A stretch of 16,242 nt of DNA from JBHGBM01 sp041946965 (GCA_041946965.1 JBHGBM010000107.1:1-16242), one strand, 5' to 3'; positions 1-7,222 are shown, counted from the stretch's first letter. The notes: generated by a model from the letters alone, not told the origin. A program made the numbers and translations.

Positions 1-20
1 GTCGCCCGGATTCAATCAGC

Positions 21-50
21 GAAAAGCCCGGCCGCATGGCCGGGCTTTTC
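21..50. terminator. Rho-independent terminator hairpin
   Basis: A perfect 13-bp inverted repeat (gaaaagcccggcc / ggccgggcttttc) encloses a 4-nt GCAT loop. The stem is GC-rich at its core and flanked by an A tract on the left and a T tract on the right, so it could work in both directions. It most likely ends a gene lying just left of the window. It also isolates that gene from the kinase remnant that starts at 137. Confidence 0.85.
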
Positions 51-136
51 TGCGTCTGCGACTTCGTTGCCCCGGCGCGCTCTCAATGGATTAGACTCGA
101 TCAAGAGACAAGACTCTGAATCCGGGAACGGCGGCG

Positions 137-804
137 ATGATCGGCCAGCGATTGCTCCACTACGAGATCGTCGAGAAGCTGGGCGAAGGCGGCATGGGCG
201 TCGTCTACAAGGCCCGCGACACCCACCTGGACCGCTTCGTCGCCATCAAGGTCTGCCGCCGGAGAAGGTCGCCGACGAAAGCCGCAAGGCCCGCTTCGTC
301 CAGGAGGCCAAGGCGGCGAGCGCGCTCAACCACCCCAACATCATCACCATTTACGACATCACCTCCTCCGCCGGCACGGACTTCATCGCCATGGAGTACG
401 TCGCCGGCAAGAGGCTCGATCAACTCATCCCGCGTAAGGGCCTGCGGCTCAACGAGGCGCTGAAGTTCGCCGTGCAGATCGCCGATGCACTCTCCCGCGC
501 CCACGGAGCCGGCATCGTCCACCGCGACCTCAAGCCCGCCAACATCATGGTGGACAGTCACGGGCAGACGAAGATTTTGGATTTCGGTCTGGCGAAACTG
601 TCCGAGCGGACCGGTTTGGAGGATGAGACAACCGCCACCATCGGACTGAAGACTGACGAAGGCGCCATCGTCGGCACCGCGGCCTACATGTCGCCCGAAC
701 AGGCCCAGGGGAAGGAAGTCGACGCGCGCAGCGACATCTTCAGCTTCGGCGCGGTGCTCTACGAGATGATGACCGGCCAGCGCGCCTTTCAAGGGGATTC
801 CTAG
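137..804 (+). pseudogene. Ser/Thr protein kinase domain (part 1 of a broken kinase-TM-propeller gene)
   Basis: This is the catalytic part of a bacterial Hanks-type (PknB-like) kinase. Translation from ATG 137 gives the glycine-rich loop (GEGGMGVVYKA) and the ATP-anchoring lysine (VAIKV, Lys38). The reading frame is then lost at about 253-254, where one base is missing (gtc|tgccgccg where gtc-ctg-ccg-ccg is expected). The next frame continues without a gap with PPEKVADESRKARF, the catalytic HRDLKPAN, DFGLAK and the MSPEQAQG activation segment, until an in-frame TAG at 802-804 inside RAFQGDS(K)MSTLAA. A lysine codon AAG is probably what mutated. No clear Shine-Dalgarno precedes ATG 137. The two lesions, with more downstream, make this a pseudogene rather than a working short kinase. 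Sequencing error could explain one lesion but hardly all of them. Confidence 0.85.
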
Positions 805-1110
805 ATGTCCACGCTGGCGGCGGTGCTGACGAGGGAGCCGAAGCCGCCCAGCGAGGTTGTCGATAGCCTCCCCCGCGAATTGGAGCGGATTGTCCTTCGC
901 TGTCTCCGCAAGGACCCGGGCAAGCGGCACCAGCATATGACGGATGTCGCCCTGCTGCTGGAGGAGCTAAGAGAAGAATCCGAGTCCGGTAAGCTGGCGG
1001 CGGCCGTGGCGCCGGAAACCGAGCGCCGGCGCTGGCCGTGGGCAGTGGCTGCCGTGACCCTGGTCCTGGCTGCCGCCGGGGCGGGCCTGTGGCTCACGTG
1101 GGGCCGGTAA
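805..1110 (+). pseudogene. Kinase C-lobe and transmembrane segment (part 2 of the broken gene)
   Basis: This piece lies in the same frame as the kinase segment ending at 804 and continues it directly. It holds the C-lobe end (ELERIVLRCLRKDPGKRHQHM, with the conserved Arg near the end of the kinase fold), a short charged linker, and one hydrophobic membrane span after an RRRW basic anchor (about nt 1030-1105). An in-frame TAA at 1108-1110 interrupts a Pro-rich linker; CAA (Gln) would be the simplest ancestor. The ATG at 805 could be read as a start, but it is just an internal Met of the parent protein with no ribosome site. The fragment has no catalytic residues and is unlikely to function alone. 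Confidence 0.8.
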
Positions 1111-2466
1111 CCGCCCCCGCCGCGCGTCGTTCCCCTCACCACCTTCGCGGGGAGGGAGAGTCAGGCCTCGTTTTCGCCGGATGGCAATCAGGTGGTCTTT
1201 GCCTGGAATGGTGAGCGGCAGGATAACGTGGATCTCTACGTAAAGATGATCGGCGGCGACGCGGTCCTCCGCCTGACCACCGACGCCGCCGCTGACAATT
1301 CCCCCGCCTGGTCTCCGGATGGCCGTCAGATCGCGTTTTGCAAGAGCGGCCCGCGGGCGGGTGTCTACTTGATCTCGCCGCTCGGTGGGCCGGAACAGAA
1401 GCTCACCGGCGGCGCGCTTGGGGGCGCCCCGGCCTGGTCGCCGGACGGAAAGTTCCTCGCCGTAGCGAAACTGCCCACGGACCCGAAACCGGCGGCGGAC
1501 GCAGGCGGGCTGTTCCTGGCGCCCTCACAAGGCGGCGAAGCGCGGCTGCTTCTGCCTCCAGGTCCGGGCCAGTCGTATCGAGACCCCACATTTTCACCGG
1601 TGGACCGCTCCCTGGCGTTTGCCGCTTGTGCAGGGTCGCGGAACTGCAATCTGTTTGTGGTCCGGCTGAACGCGGATTGGCTCCCCTTGGGCGAGCCGCG
1701 GCTACTCACGGAACAGGCGGCAGCTATTTATGGCATTGCCTGGAGCCCGGATGGGCGTTCGTTAGTTTATAGCGCCGGCCACCAGGGGGCGCAATTCCTT
1801 CTTCGTGTGGATGAGGCCGGCGGCACAGCGCCGCAACGTCTGGAAATCGCCTCGCAAGGAGCCTACTATCCGGCCATCGCGCACAAGGCGAACCGGCTGG
1901 CGTTTTCTCGCGCGATGATCAACGCCGATGTCTGGCGGATGCACGCCGGAGGCAGACCGGAACCGTTTCTGATATCCACCGCGGCCGACATGAATGCCCA
2001 GTTCTCACCGGACGGCCGGCGCATTGCCTTCGCCTCGAGCCGTAGCGCGGAACGAACGGCCATCTGGCTGGCCAATGCCGATGGCACGGGTCTGACGCCG
2101 CTCACAAGGGATCTTGAGGAATTTCACGGCTCGCCGCGCTGGTCGCCTGACGGGCGCTGGATCGCCTTTGACGCCCAGGGTAAAGACGGCCGGTGGAACG
2201 TCAGACTGGTGGAGTCGGGCGGCGGCCAGTCCCGGCTATTGACGGACGGCCCGTTCAATAGCGTAGTTCCGGCCTGGTCGCGCGATGGAAAGTGGATCTA
2301 TTTTGGTTCCGATCGCACCGGCCGTTTCGAGATCTGGCGCGTGCCTTTTGAGGGAGGTGCGGCCGGGCAGATCACGCGCAACGGCTGATACGTGGCGCTC
2401 GAGTCGGCGGACGCGAGGGCCCTTTACTACACCAAGACCGGTACTGATGGACCTCTCTTTGTCCAG
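1111..2466 (+). pseudogene. TolB/WD40-like beta-propeller sensor domain (part 3 of the broken gene)
   Basis: The same frame continues past the TAA at 1108 into a propeller with about eight PD40-type repeats of the form SPDG-x-x-hydrophobic-F/Y (SFSPDGNQVVF, AWSPDGRQIAF, AWSPDGKFLAV, QFSPDGRRIAF, RWSPDGRWIAF, AWSRDGKWIYF and others). In acidobacterial kinases this domain sits outside the membrane as the presumed sensor. A third in-frame stop, TGA at 2386-2388, splits ITRNG(G)YVALES; GGA (Gly) is the likely ancestor. Family-like sequence (ALYYTK..GPLFVQ) runs to about 2466 and then stops, so the last blade or two are lost. The longest open piece is 1192-2388 (398 codons, GTG), which automated tools may call as a TolB-like protein, but it has no signal peptide and no ribosome site. 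Confidence 0.8.
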
Positions 2467-2540
2467 ACTTTTGACGCCGCTCCTGCCGCGAAACGTGGGG
2501 ATTACCGGAACTTCGCATCCCATCCGGTGTCGAACACTAC

Positions 2541-2915
2541 ATGAAAGCAGCAGTCGCCGCCATCGCGCTGGTTGTTTTGCCCGCCTTCGCTCTTCCGGCC
2601 TCGTCCGGCAACCCCATCGTGGGCAAGTGGAATTGCGCATCCGTCAACAACGAATCGGGCGCCAAAGTCGCCTGGACCCTGAACGTCAAGGAAGATGGCG
2701 GCAAGCTTTCCGCCTCTGTGATCGTGGCCGAGTCCGGCGATGAGATCCCGGCCCTGGAACCCAGAATCGAAGGCAATACCTTCAGTTTCAAGGTACGAAT
2801 GAACCCGCAAGAAACCGTGGAAGTGACCGCCACCGTCGAGGACAAGCAGCTCACCGGCACGTTCAAAGGCAAGGATTCCGGGACGGGCGCCTTCAAAGGT
2901 CTCCGGGCGGAGTAG
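2541..2915 (+). CDS. Small exported beta-rich protein of unknown function
   Basis: This encodes a 124-residue protein with a clear Sec signal peptide (Met-Lys, then a hydrophobic core to about residue 20, ending near ALPASSG). The mature part of about 100 residues has alternating hydrophobic and polar strands (WTLNVKEDGGKLSASVIVAE, then FSFKVRM, then VEVTATVEDKQLTGTFKG) and ends in a GTGAFKG motif. This suggests a small beta-barrel or sandwich, like the GKW-type lipocalin-like hypothetical proteins of acidobacteria. No catalytic motif is visible. ATG 2541 overlaps the last in-frame stop of the kinase remnant (TGA 2542-2544) and has no Shine-Dalgarno, so how it is transcribed and translated today is unclear. 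It may have been orphaned when the kinase gene lost its end. Confidence 0.7.
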   Translation: MKAAVAAIALVVLPAFALPASSGNPIVGKWNCASVNNESGAKVAWTLNVKEDGGKLSASVIVAESGDEIPALEPRIEGNTFSFKVRMNPQETVEVTATVEDKQLTGTFKGKDSGTGAFKGLRAE

Positions 2916-2942
2916 GCCGCCCGCAGCGTCCAGATTGCCGGC

Positions 2943-2975
2943 AAGCTCCTGTGGTAGAGATTACTAGAGGAGCTT
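2943..2975 (+). promoter_or_regulatory. Inverted repeat that buries the RraA-gene ribosome binding site
   Basis: AAGCTCCT (2943-2950) pairs perfectly with AGGAGCTT (2968-2975) across a 17-nt loop. The 3' arm contains most of the Shine-Dalgarno AGAGGAG (2966-2972), which lies 7 nt before the GTG start at 2980. If formed in the mRNA, the stem would hide the ribosome site. The short TTTT after it also gives it a weak terminator look. The repeat is seen in the sequence; any regulatory role is inference. Confidence 0.5.
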
Positions 2976-2979
2976 TTGA

Positions 2980-3828
2980 GTGAAACGAACCATTCTCTCC
3001 ATCGCCGCCATGCTGTGGTGCGCCGCCCCGGCGCTCGCCCAGGATCAACCGCGCACCTTCACGCCCGAACAGCTTCGCAAAGGCGCCGTTCTGTACCCCT
3101 ACAAGGAACTGCCCGACGAAGATCCCATGATCTGGGTGAAGAGGTTCGATGGCCTGCGCACCACCGACGTGCTCGACGCCTTGCAGGCCGTCGGCCTCCA
3201 GGACCGCGGCATCATGGACAAGACCATCCGTCCTCTGTGGCGCGATACCACGGATAAGGTGGCGCACCGCTTCTATGGCGTCGCCATCACCTATCAGTAC
3301 GTACCCACCAACAAACCGGCCGCCGGAGCCATGCCTTATGACGAGTTCAAGAAATGGCACGGCCACTGGTACCGCACCTACGCACCGGAGACCTTCTCTC
3401 AACTGATCAGGCCCGGGCACGCTGTGGTCATCGACGCGCAGGGCATCGAGAACACCGGCTTCGTCGGCTCCAACAACACCCTCAACTGGCATTCGCGCGG
3501 CATGACCGGCGTGGTCACCAACGGCAACTGCCGCGATACGGACGAGCTGATTCTCGAACGCATTCCCGTCTACAGCAAGTACCAGGGCGGAGGCACGCGG
3601 CCCGGCCGCATCGAAGCGGGCTCCATCAATATCCCCGTGGTGGTGGGCGGAGCCCTCGTCCGGCCCGGTGACATGATCGTGGCCGATGGCGACGGCGTCG
3701 TGGTGGTGCCGCGCGAGAGCTTCGAGGACGTCCTCAAGATCGCCTGGGACATCGCCAAGGGCGACAAGTCCGGTCGGAAGAAACTCTACGACAAGATGGG
3801 CAAGCCCGCCGACCAGACCGTGAAATAA
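2980..3828 (+). CDS. Exported RraA-family protein (HMG/CHA aldolase-like)
   Basis: The 282-residue product belongs to the RraA / 4-hydroxy-4-methyl-2-oxoglutarate aldolase fold. The signature block GMTGVVTNGNCRDTDEL carries the Arg-Asp pair (Arg185-Asp186) that binds substrate and metal in the aldolases. It is followed by PVVVGG, GDMIVADGDGVVVVPRE and a helical tail, as in the family. The usual DG before the RD motif is NG here. A Sec signal peptide (MKRT, hydrophobic core, ALAQD) and an N-terminal extension make it longer than typical cytosolic RraA proteins. The GTG start is fixed by AGAGGAG 7 nt upstream. It is followed by a sugar-acid dehydratase-like gene 51 nt downstream, so retro-aldol cleavage of a keto acid is a reasonable guess. 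Regulation of RNase E is unlikely for an exported protein. Confidence 0.85.
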   Translation: MKRTILSIAAMLWCAAPALAQDQPRTFTPEQLRKGAVLYPYKELPDEDPMIWVKRFDGLRTTDVLDALQAVGLQDRGIMDKTIRPLWRDTTDKVAHRFYGVAITYQYVPTNKPAAGAMPYDEFKKWHGHWYRTYAPETFSQLIRPGHAVVIDAQGIENTGFVGSNNTLNWHSRGMTGVVTNGNCRDTDELILERIPVYSKYQGGGTRPGRIEAGSINIPVVVGGALVRPGDMIVADGDGVVVVPRESFEDVLKIAWDIAKGDKSGRKKLYDKMGKPADQTVK

Positions 3829-3853
3829 GACCCTCTCTACGCCGCACCGCCCG

Positions 3854-3868
3854 ATCACCACCCGTGAT
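3854..3868. repeat. Short inverted repeat between the RraA and enolase-family genes
   Basis: ATCAC-caccc-GTGAT is a perfect 5-bp inverted repeat in the 51-nt gap, ending 11 nt before the downstream ATG at 3880. It might be an operator half-site pair or a weak mRNA stem, but it is short enough to be chance. Confidence 0.25.
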
Positions 3869-3879
3869 ATCTTGTGGCG

Positions 3880-5103
3880 ATGAGCACGGCGAACCGAAGG
3901 CAATTGCTCAAATGCGTGGCCGGGGGCATGTCCGCCGCCGCCCCCCCGGCCCCCGCACGATCGCCGCGGATGAAGATCACCCGCGCCGAGCCCATCCTCA
4001 CCGGCAGCGACATCTTTCTCAAGATCGAGACCGACGCGGGCATCACCGGCTACGGCGACGCCACCAACCACTTCCTCCCCTACTCGGTGGAGGGCATGCT
4101 GCGGGACCTGATCCCCTACCTCATCGGTGAGGACCCCGAGCGCATCGAGTACCTCTGGCAGGCCTGTTTCCGCCGCCGCTTCATGCGCGGCGGTCCCTCC
4201 ACCGGATCCGCCCTCGCCGCCATCGACATGGCGCTGTGGGACATCAAGGGTAAAGCCCACGGCCTGCCCGTCTACCAGATGCTCGGCGGACTGGCCCGGA
4301 CCAAGGTGCGCGTCTACGGGCACGTCAGCGGAAATACCGCCGCCGAGGCCGCCGCGCAGGCCCGGCAGCGCGTCGCCCGGGGCCTCACCTGCATCCGCTT
4401 CCGCGCCTTTCACAGCTACGACGCGCAGGACCTTCACGATCACAAGCTCGCCGTGCGGCAGCAGATCGAGTATCTCGAGGCCATTCGCAAGGCCGTGGGC
4501 AACGACGTGGATCTCATCCTCGAATGCCACGGCCGCTACGATCCCGAATGGGCCATCGAGCTCGCGCGTCTCGCCGAGCCCTACCGTCCCTTCATGATCG
4601 AGGATCCCATCCGGCACGAGAATCCCGAAGCGCTCGCGCGCGTGCGCGACAGCACCCGGATCCCGCTGGCCATCGGCGAACGCTATCACAGTAAGTGGGA
4701 CTTCCGCGAAACCATCGCGCACAATTACGTCACTTACCTGCGTCCCGACGTTTGCCACTGCGGCGGCATCAGCGAGATGAAGAAGATCGCCGCCTTTGCC
4801 GAAGTCTATTACCTGAACCTGATCCCTCACAACAACGCCGGCGCCTTGGGCTCGGCCGCCACCGTCCACGCCGCCCTCGCCTTTCCCAACGTGACCATGA
4901 TCGAGGCGCCGTTTGCGAACAACGATCAGAAACCAGGCGTGGTGTGGCCCTATCCGGCGGTGGAGAAGGGATACGCGCTGCCGCCGGAAGGACCCGGCCT
5001 CGGCATCGCCTTCGACGAGAAGCTGGCCGGAACCATTCCCTTCCGCAAGCCCGGGCTCCAGCCCCGGCTGAATGACCCGGACGGGTCGGTACGCGATTTC
5101 TAA
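3880..5103 (+). CDS. Tat-exported enolase-superfamily enzyme, galactonate dehydratase-like
   Basis: This is a 407-residue mandelate racemase/muconate-lactonizing family member, best matched to the D-galactonate dehydratase pattern. Active-site positions are Glu215-x-His217 (ECHGR), Glu241 (IEDP), Glu267 (IGER), Asp290 (RPDVC), His317 (IPHN) and Glu342 (IEAP). Their spacing equals that of E. coli DgoD as I recall it (D183, H185, E209, E235, D258, H285, E310). The first metal ligand, normally Asp, is Glu here. The product is probably a sugar-acid (aldonate) dehydratase yielding a 2-keto-3-deoxy acid, but the substrate is unknown. The N-terminus NRRQLLK plus an Ala-rich stretch looks like a twin-arginine signal, which favours ATG 3880 (or GTG 3874) over ATG 3970, where the enolase N-domain begins. 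No Shine-Dalgarno is seen. Confidence 0.85.
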   Translation: MSTANRRQLLKCVAGGMSAAAPPAPARSPRMKITRAEPILTGSDIFLKIETDAGITGYGDATNHFLPYSVEGMLRDLIPYLIGEDPERIEYLWQACFRRRFMRGGPSTGSALAAIDMALWDIKGKAHGLPVYQMLGGLARTKVRVYGHVSGNTAAEAAAQARQRVARGLTCIRFRAFHSYDAQDLHDHKLAVRQQIEYLEAIRKAVGNDVDLILECHGRYDPEWAIELARLAEPYRPFMIEDPIRHENPEALARVRDSTRIPLAIGERYHSKWDFRETIAHNYVTYLRPDVCHCGGISEMKKIAAFAEVYYLNLIPHNNAGALGSAATVHAALAFPNVTMIEAPFANNDQKPGVVWPYPAVEKGYALPPEGPGLGIAFDEKLAGTIPFRKPGLQPRLNDPDGSVRDF

Positions 5104-5111
5104 GAATTATT

Positions 5112-6866
5112 ATGAAAACCTGCATAACTGGATTGTTATGGTTCTGCGCCGCGGCGGCCGCCCCGCCCGCCGCGCGTGTAACTGGAGATCTCAAACTGTG
5201 GCACAAGGTGACCCTCACCTTCGACGGGCCTCAGACCTCCGAGGACGCCACGCCCAACCCGTTTCGCGACTACCGCCTCAACGTCACCTTCACCCATGCG
5301 CGCAGCGGCAAGTCCCACATCGTCCCCGGCTACTACGCCGCCGACGGCAACGCCGCCGAAACCTCCGCCGCCGCCGGCAACCGGTGGCGCGTGGACTTCA
5401 TGCCCGATGAGCAGGGCGACTGGAAATACGTTGCTTCCTTCCGCAGCGCTCCGGACATCGCCATCAGCCTCGACCCCAACGCCGGGACGCCCGCCGCGTT
5501 CGACGGCGCCGCGGGCGCGTTCCGCATCGGCCCCGCTCCGCGCGCCAAGGGCCTGCTGCAATACACCGGCGGCCACTATCTCCGTTTCGCGGGCGCCGGC
5601 GAGTACTTCCTCAAGGGCGGCGCCGACAGCCCCGAAAACTTTCTCGCCTACGCCGATTTCGACGGCACCTGGGACGCCGACGCCGACTCCGGCAGTTACA
5701 AGGAGGTGGGCACGTTCCTCCACAAGTACGCGCCCCACGTGCCGGACTGGCGGCCGGGAGACCCCGCCTGGCAGGGCGGCAAGGGCAAAGGCATCATCGG
5801 CGCGCTCAACTATCTAGCCGGTAAAGGCGTCAACAGCGTCTACTTTCTCACTTACAACCTCGATGGCGGCGACGGCCGCGACACCTGGCCATGGACCGGC
5901 CCCAAGATACGCGACCGCTTCGACGTGAGCAAGCTCGACCAGTGGGAGATCGTCTTCAGCCACATGGACCGCAAAGGCATCATGCTGCACGTGGTCACGC
6001 AGGAGACCGAGAACGACCGCGCGCTCGGCGGCGGTCCCGGCCTCAATCCCGTGCGCATGCTCTACTACCGCGAGCTGGCGGCGCGCTTCGCGCACCATCC
6101 CGCGCTGGTCTGGAACCTCGGCGAGGAGAACAACACCCCCGACCCGGACCGCAAGGAGATCGCCCGCTACATCCGTGCGCACGATCCCTACCGCCATCCC
6201 ATCACCGTCCATACCAAAGCCAACCGCGAGCTTACCTTCTACAACGGCATCCTCGGCGACCCGTACTTCGAAGCCACCTCCATCCAGGCGTTCCCCAGGA
6301 ACTACTACCGCTCCGCGGTCGAGTTGCGCAGGCGCTCGGCCGAGGCGGGCCGCAAGTGGGTGATCTTCGGCGATGAGCAGAACCCGGCCACCCACGGCGT
6401 CCTGCCCGATGCTTCGGACCCCAACCACGATGAGGCGCGCACCGAAGCGCTCTGGGGCAACCTCATGGGCGGCGGCGCCGGCGTGGAGTGGTACTTCGGC
6501 TCGAAATTCCCGCACATGGACATCAACTGCGAGGATTTCCGCTCCCGCGAACGCATGTGGGACCAAACGCGCTACGCGCTCGAATTCTTCCGCCGCTACC
6601 TCCCGTTCTGGGAAATGGAGCCGCGGGAAGGCCGCGTGCTCGCTAAAGGCGATGAGGTGCTCGCGGTCCATCTGCCCGCCGGCGGAAGCGCGTCGCTCCA
6701 ACTCGGCGCTGGTGCTTACTCCGTGCGATGGTACAACCCGCGCACCGGCGGAGAGCTTCAGAAGGGCAGCGTCGCCACCGTGCGCGGCCCCGGCTCCCGG
6801 TCCATCGGCGCGCCTCCCTCGGATCCCGGCAAAGATTGGGTGGCGCTTATTAAGAGATCACGATAG
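5112..6866 (+). CDS. Secreted glycoside hydrolase with DUF5060, TIM barrel and C-terminal Collagen_bind_2-like domain
   Basis: The 584-residue product has a signal peptide (to about residue 22). A DUF5060-type beta-sandwich follows at about 25-105 (LWHKVTLTFDGP..NPFRDYRLNVTF..WRVDFMPDEQGDWKY). Next is a clan-A-like TIM barrel at about 150-495. The C-terminal domain, from about 500, has the YSVRWYNPRTGG and KDWVALI signatures of the Collagen_bind_2/DUF4038-associated module. Likely catalytic acids are a Glu in WNLGEEN (338 or 339) and Glu422 in VIFGDEQN. The polysaccharide cannot be told. The gene starts 8 nt after the enolase-family stop, so the two are almost certainly co-transcribed. There is no Shine-Dalgarno, and the first codons are unusually AT-rich for this DNA, which may help an SD-independent start. 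Confidence 0.85.
   Translation: MKTCITGLLWFCAAAAAPPAARVTGDLKLWHKVTLTFDGPQTSEDATPNPFRDYRLNVTFTHARSGKSHIVPGYYAADGNAAETSAAAGNRWRVDFMPDEQGDWKYVASFRSAPDIAISLDPNAGTPAAFDGAAGAFRIGPAPRAKGLLQYTGGHYLRFAGAGEYFLKGGADSPENFLAYADFDGTWDADADSGSYKEVGTFLHKYAPHVPDWRPGDPAWQGGKGKGIIGALNYLAGKGVNSVYFLTYNLDGGDGRDTWPWTGPKIRDRFDVSKLDQWEIVFSHMDRKGIMLHVVTQETENDRALGGGPGLNPVRMLYYRELAARFAHHPALVWNLGEENNTPDPDRKEIARYIRAHDPYRHPITVHTKANRELTFYNGILGDPYFEATSIQAFPRNYYRSAVELRRRSAEAGRKWVIFGDEQNPATHGVLPDASDPNHDEARTEALWGNLMGGGAGVEWYFGSKFPHMDINCEDFRSRERMWDQTRYALEFFRRYLPFWEMEPREGRVLAKGDEVLAVHLPAGGSASLQLGAGAYSVRWYNPRTGGELQKGSVATVRGPGSRSIGAPPSDPGKDWVALIKRSR
5123..5140. repeat. Inverted repeat inside the first codons of the glycoside hydrolase gene
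   Basis: CATAAC-tggatt-GTTATG is a perfect 6-bp stem with a 6-nt loop, 11 nt after the ATG at 5112. It lies in an AT-rich island (5101-5140) within otherwise GC-rich sequence. It could be an operator palindrome or a weak mRNA hairpin; nothing proves either. Confidence 0.25.
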
Positions 6867-6878
6867 ACCCGCCGGGGA

Positions 6879-6896
6879 TATAATCAGACCGGGAGG
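6879..6896 (+). promoter_or_regulatory. Possible -10 box and ribosome site for the 53-residue protein gene
   Basis: A consensus TATAAT (6879-6884) sits between the glycoside hydrolase stop (6866) and a strong Shine-Dalgarno GGGAGG (6891-6896), 9 nt before ATG 6906. No good -35 is found 16-18 nt upstream. A transcript starting 6-8 nt after the -10 would begin almost at the ribosome site, giving a very short leader. The ribosome site is convincing; the promoter is tentative. Confidence 0.45.
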
Positions 6897-6905
6897 TATG
6901 GAACG

Positions 6906-7067
6906 ATGTACGAAAAGCTCCACCGCCTGCCCGATGAGGACGAAGAAGGCGTCACCATCGCCGGCACCGCGGATGAAGGCGATACGGAAAACGTCCAGCC
7001 TGCCGCCCAGGAATCGGACGTCGTCATAGACTACCGGCAGCGCATCAAGCCGGAAGACGAGTACTGA
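6906..7067 (+). CDS. 53-residue highly acidic protein, unknown function
   Basis: A short open frame (MYEKLHRLPDEDEEG to RIKPEDEY) with 16 Asp/Glu against 5 Lys/Arg, no signal peptide, no membrane span and no Cys, so probably cytosolic and partly disordered. The support is a strong Shine-Dalgarno (GGGAGG, 9-nt gap) and a stop followed by a hairpin at 7071-7086. It may be co-transcribed with the glycoside hydrolase (39-nt gap) or use its own TATAAT at 6879. I recognise no family. The acidic character could suit a partner-binding or DNA-mimic role, but that is a guess. Confidence 0.55.
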   Translation: MYEKLHRLPDEDEEGVTIAGTADEGDTENVQPAAQESDVVIDYRQRIKPEDEY

Positions 7068-7070
7068 GCG

Positions 7071-7086
7071 CCGCCGTCCCCGGCGG
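7071..7086. terminator. GC hairpin between convergent gene ends
   Basis: CCGCCG-tccc-CGGCGG is a perfect 6-bp stem with a 4-nt loop. It begins 4 nt after the stop of the acidic protein gene and directly abuts the minus-strand stop at 7087-7089. There is no T tract on either side, so it is a weak terminator or RNA-end stabiliser at best. Confidence 0.4.
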
Positions 7087-7161
7087 TCAGAAACGCAGCT
7101 TTCCCGAAATGTTGATGTTCCGTGTGCCGCCGGCTGACGTGATGGCGCCGTGAACGTCTTG
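7087..7161 (-). pseudogene. C-terminal scrap of a TonB-dependent (Oar-like) receptor
   Basis: The minus strand encodes GAITSAGGTRNINISGKLRF followed by TGA. An FG-x-ITSAGG-x-R-x-I-x-hydrophobic-K-hydrophobic-F ending is typical of the last two beta strands of the large TonB-dependent/Oar-like receptors common in Solibacter-type acidobacteria, including the terminal Phe used for outer-membrane insertion. Upstream of about 7161 (minus direction) no receptor-like sequence is seen in any minus frame, and PAP2 remnant sequence begins on the other strand. It is therefore at most a leftover tail. The call rests on about 20 residues and memory of the family. Confidence 0.4.
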
Positions 7162-7222
7162 TACCGCCTCACGCGGGTGTAAGTGCCGCGTAGCCAGGAA
7201 TAACGCGGAGGCTCCAGGCTGA

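Noticed and set aside
67..136. Possible extended N-terminus of the kinase from a start at 67
   Set aside because: The sequence before about 255 in that frame is not kinase-like. The true N-terminus is in the frame of ATG 137.
802..2388. Stop-codon reassignment or programmed readthrough in the kinase gene
   Set aside because: TAG, TAA and TGA each occur once, beside a frameshift and a truncation. All three serve as normal stops of intact genes here (TAG 2915, TAA 3828, TGA 7067).
2471..2505. TTGACG as a -35 box for the small exported protein gene
   Set aside because: No -10-like hexamer lies 16-18 nt downstream.
2893..4869. Long minus-strand open frame (658 codons) opposite the RraA and enolase-family genes
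   Set aside because: It has no recognisable domain and mirrors two well-supported plus-strand genes. It is an antisense effect of GC-rich third positions.
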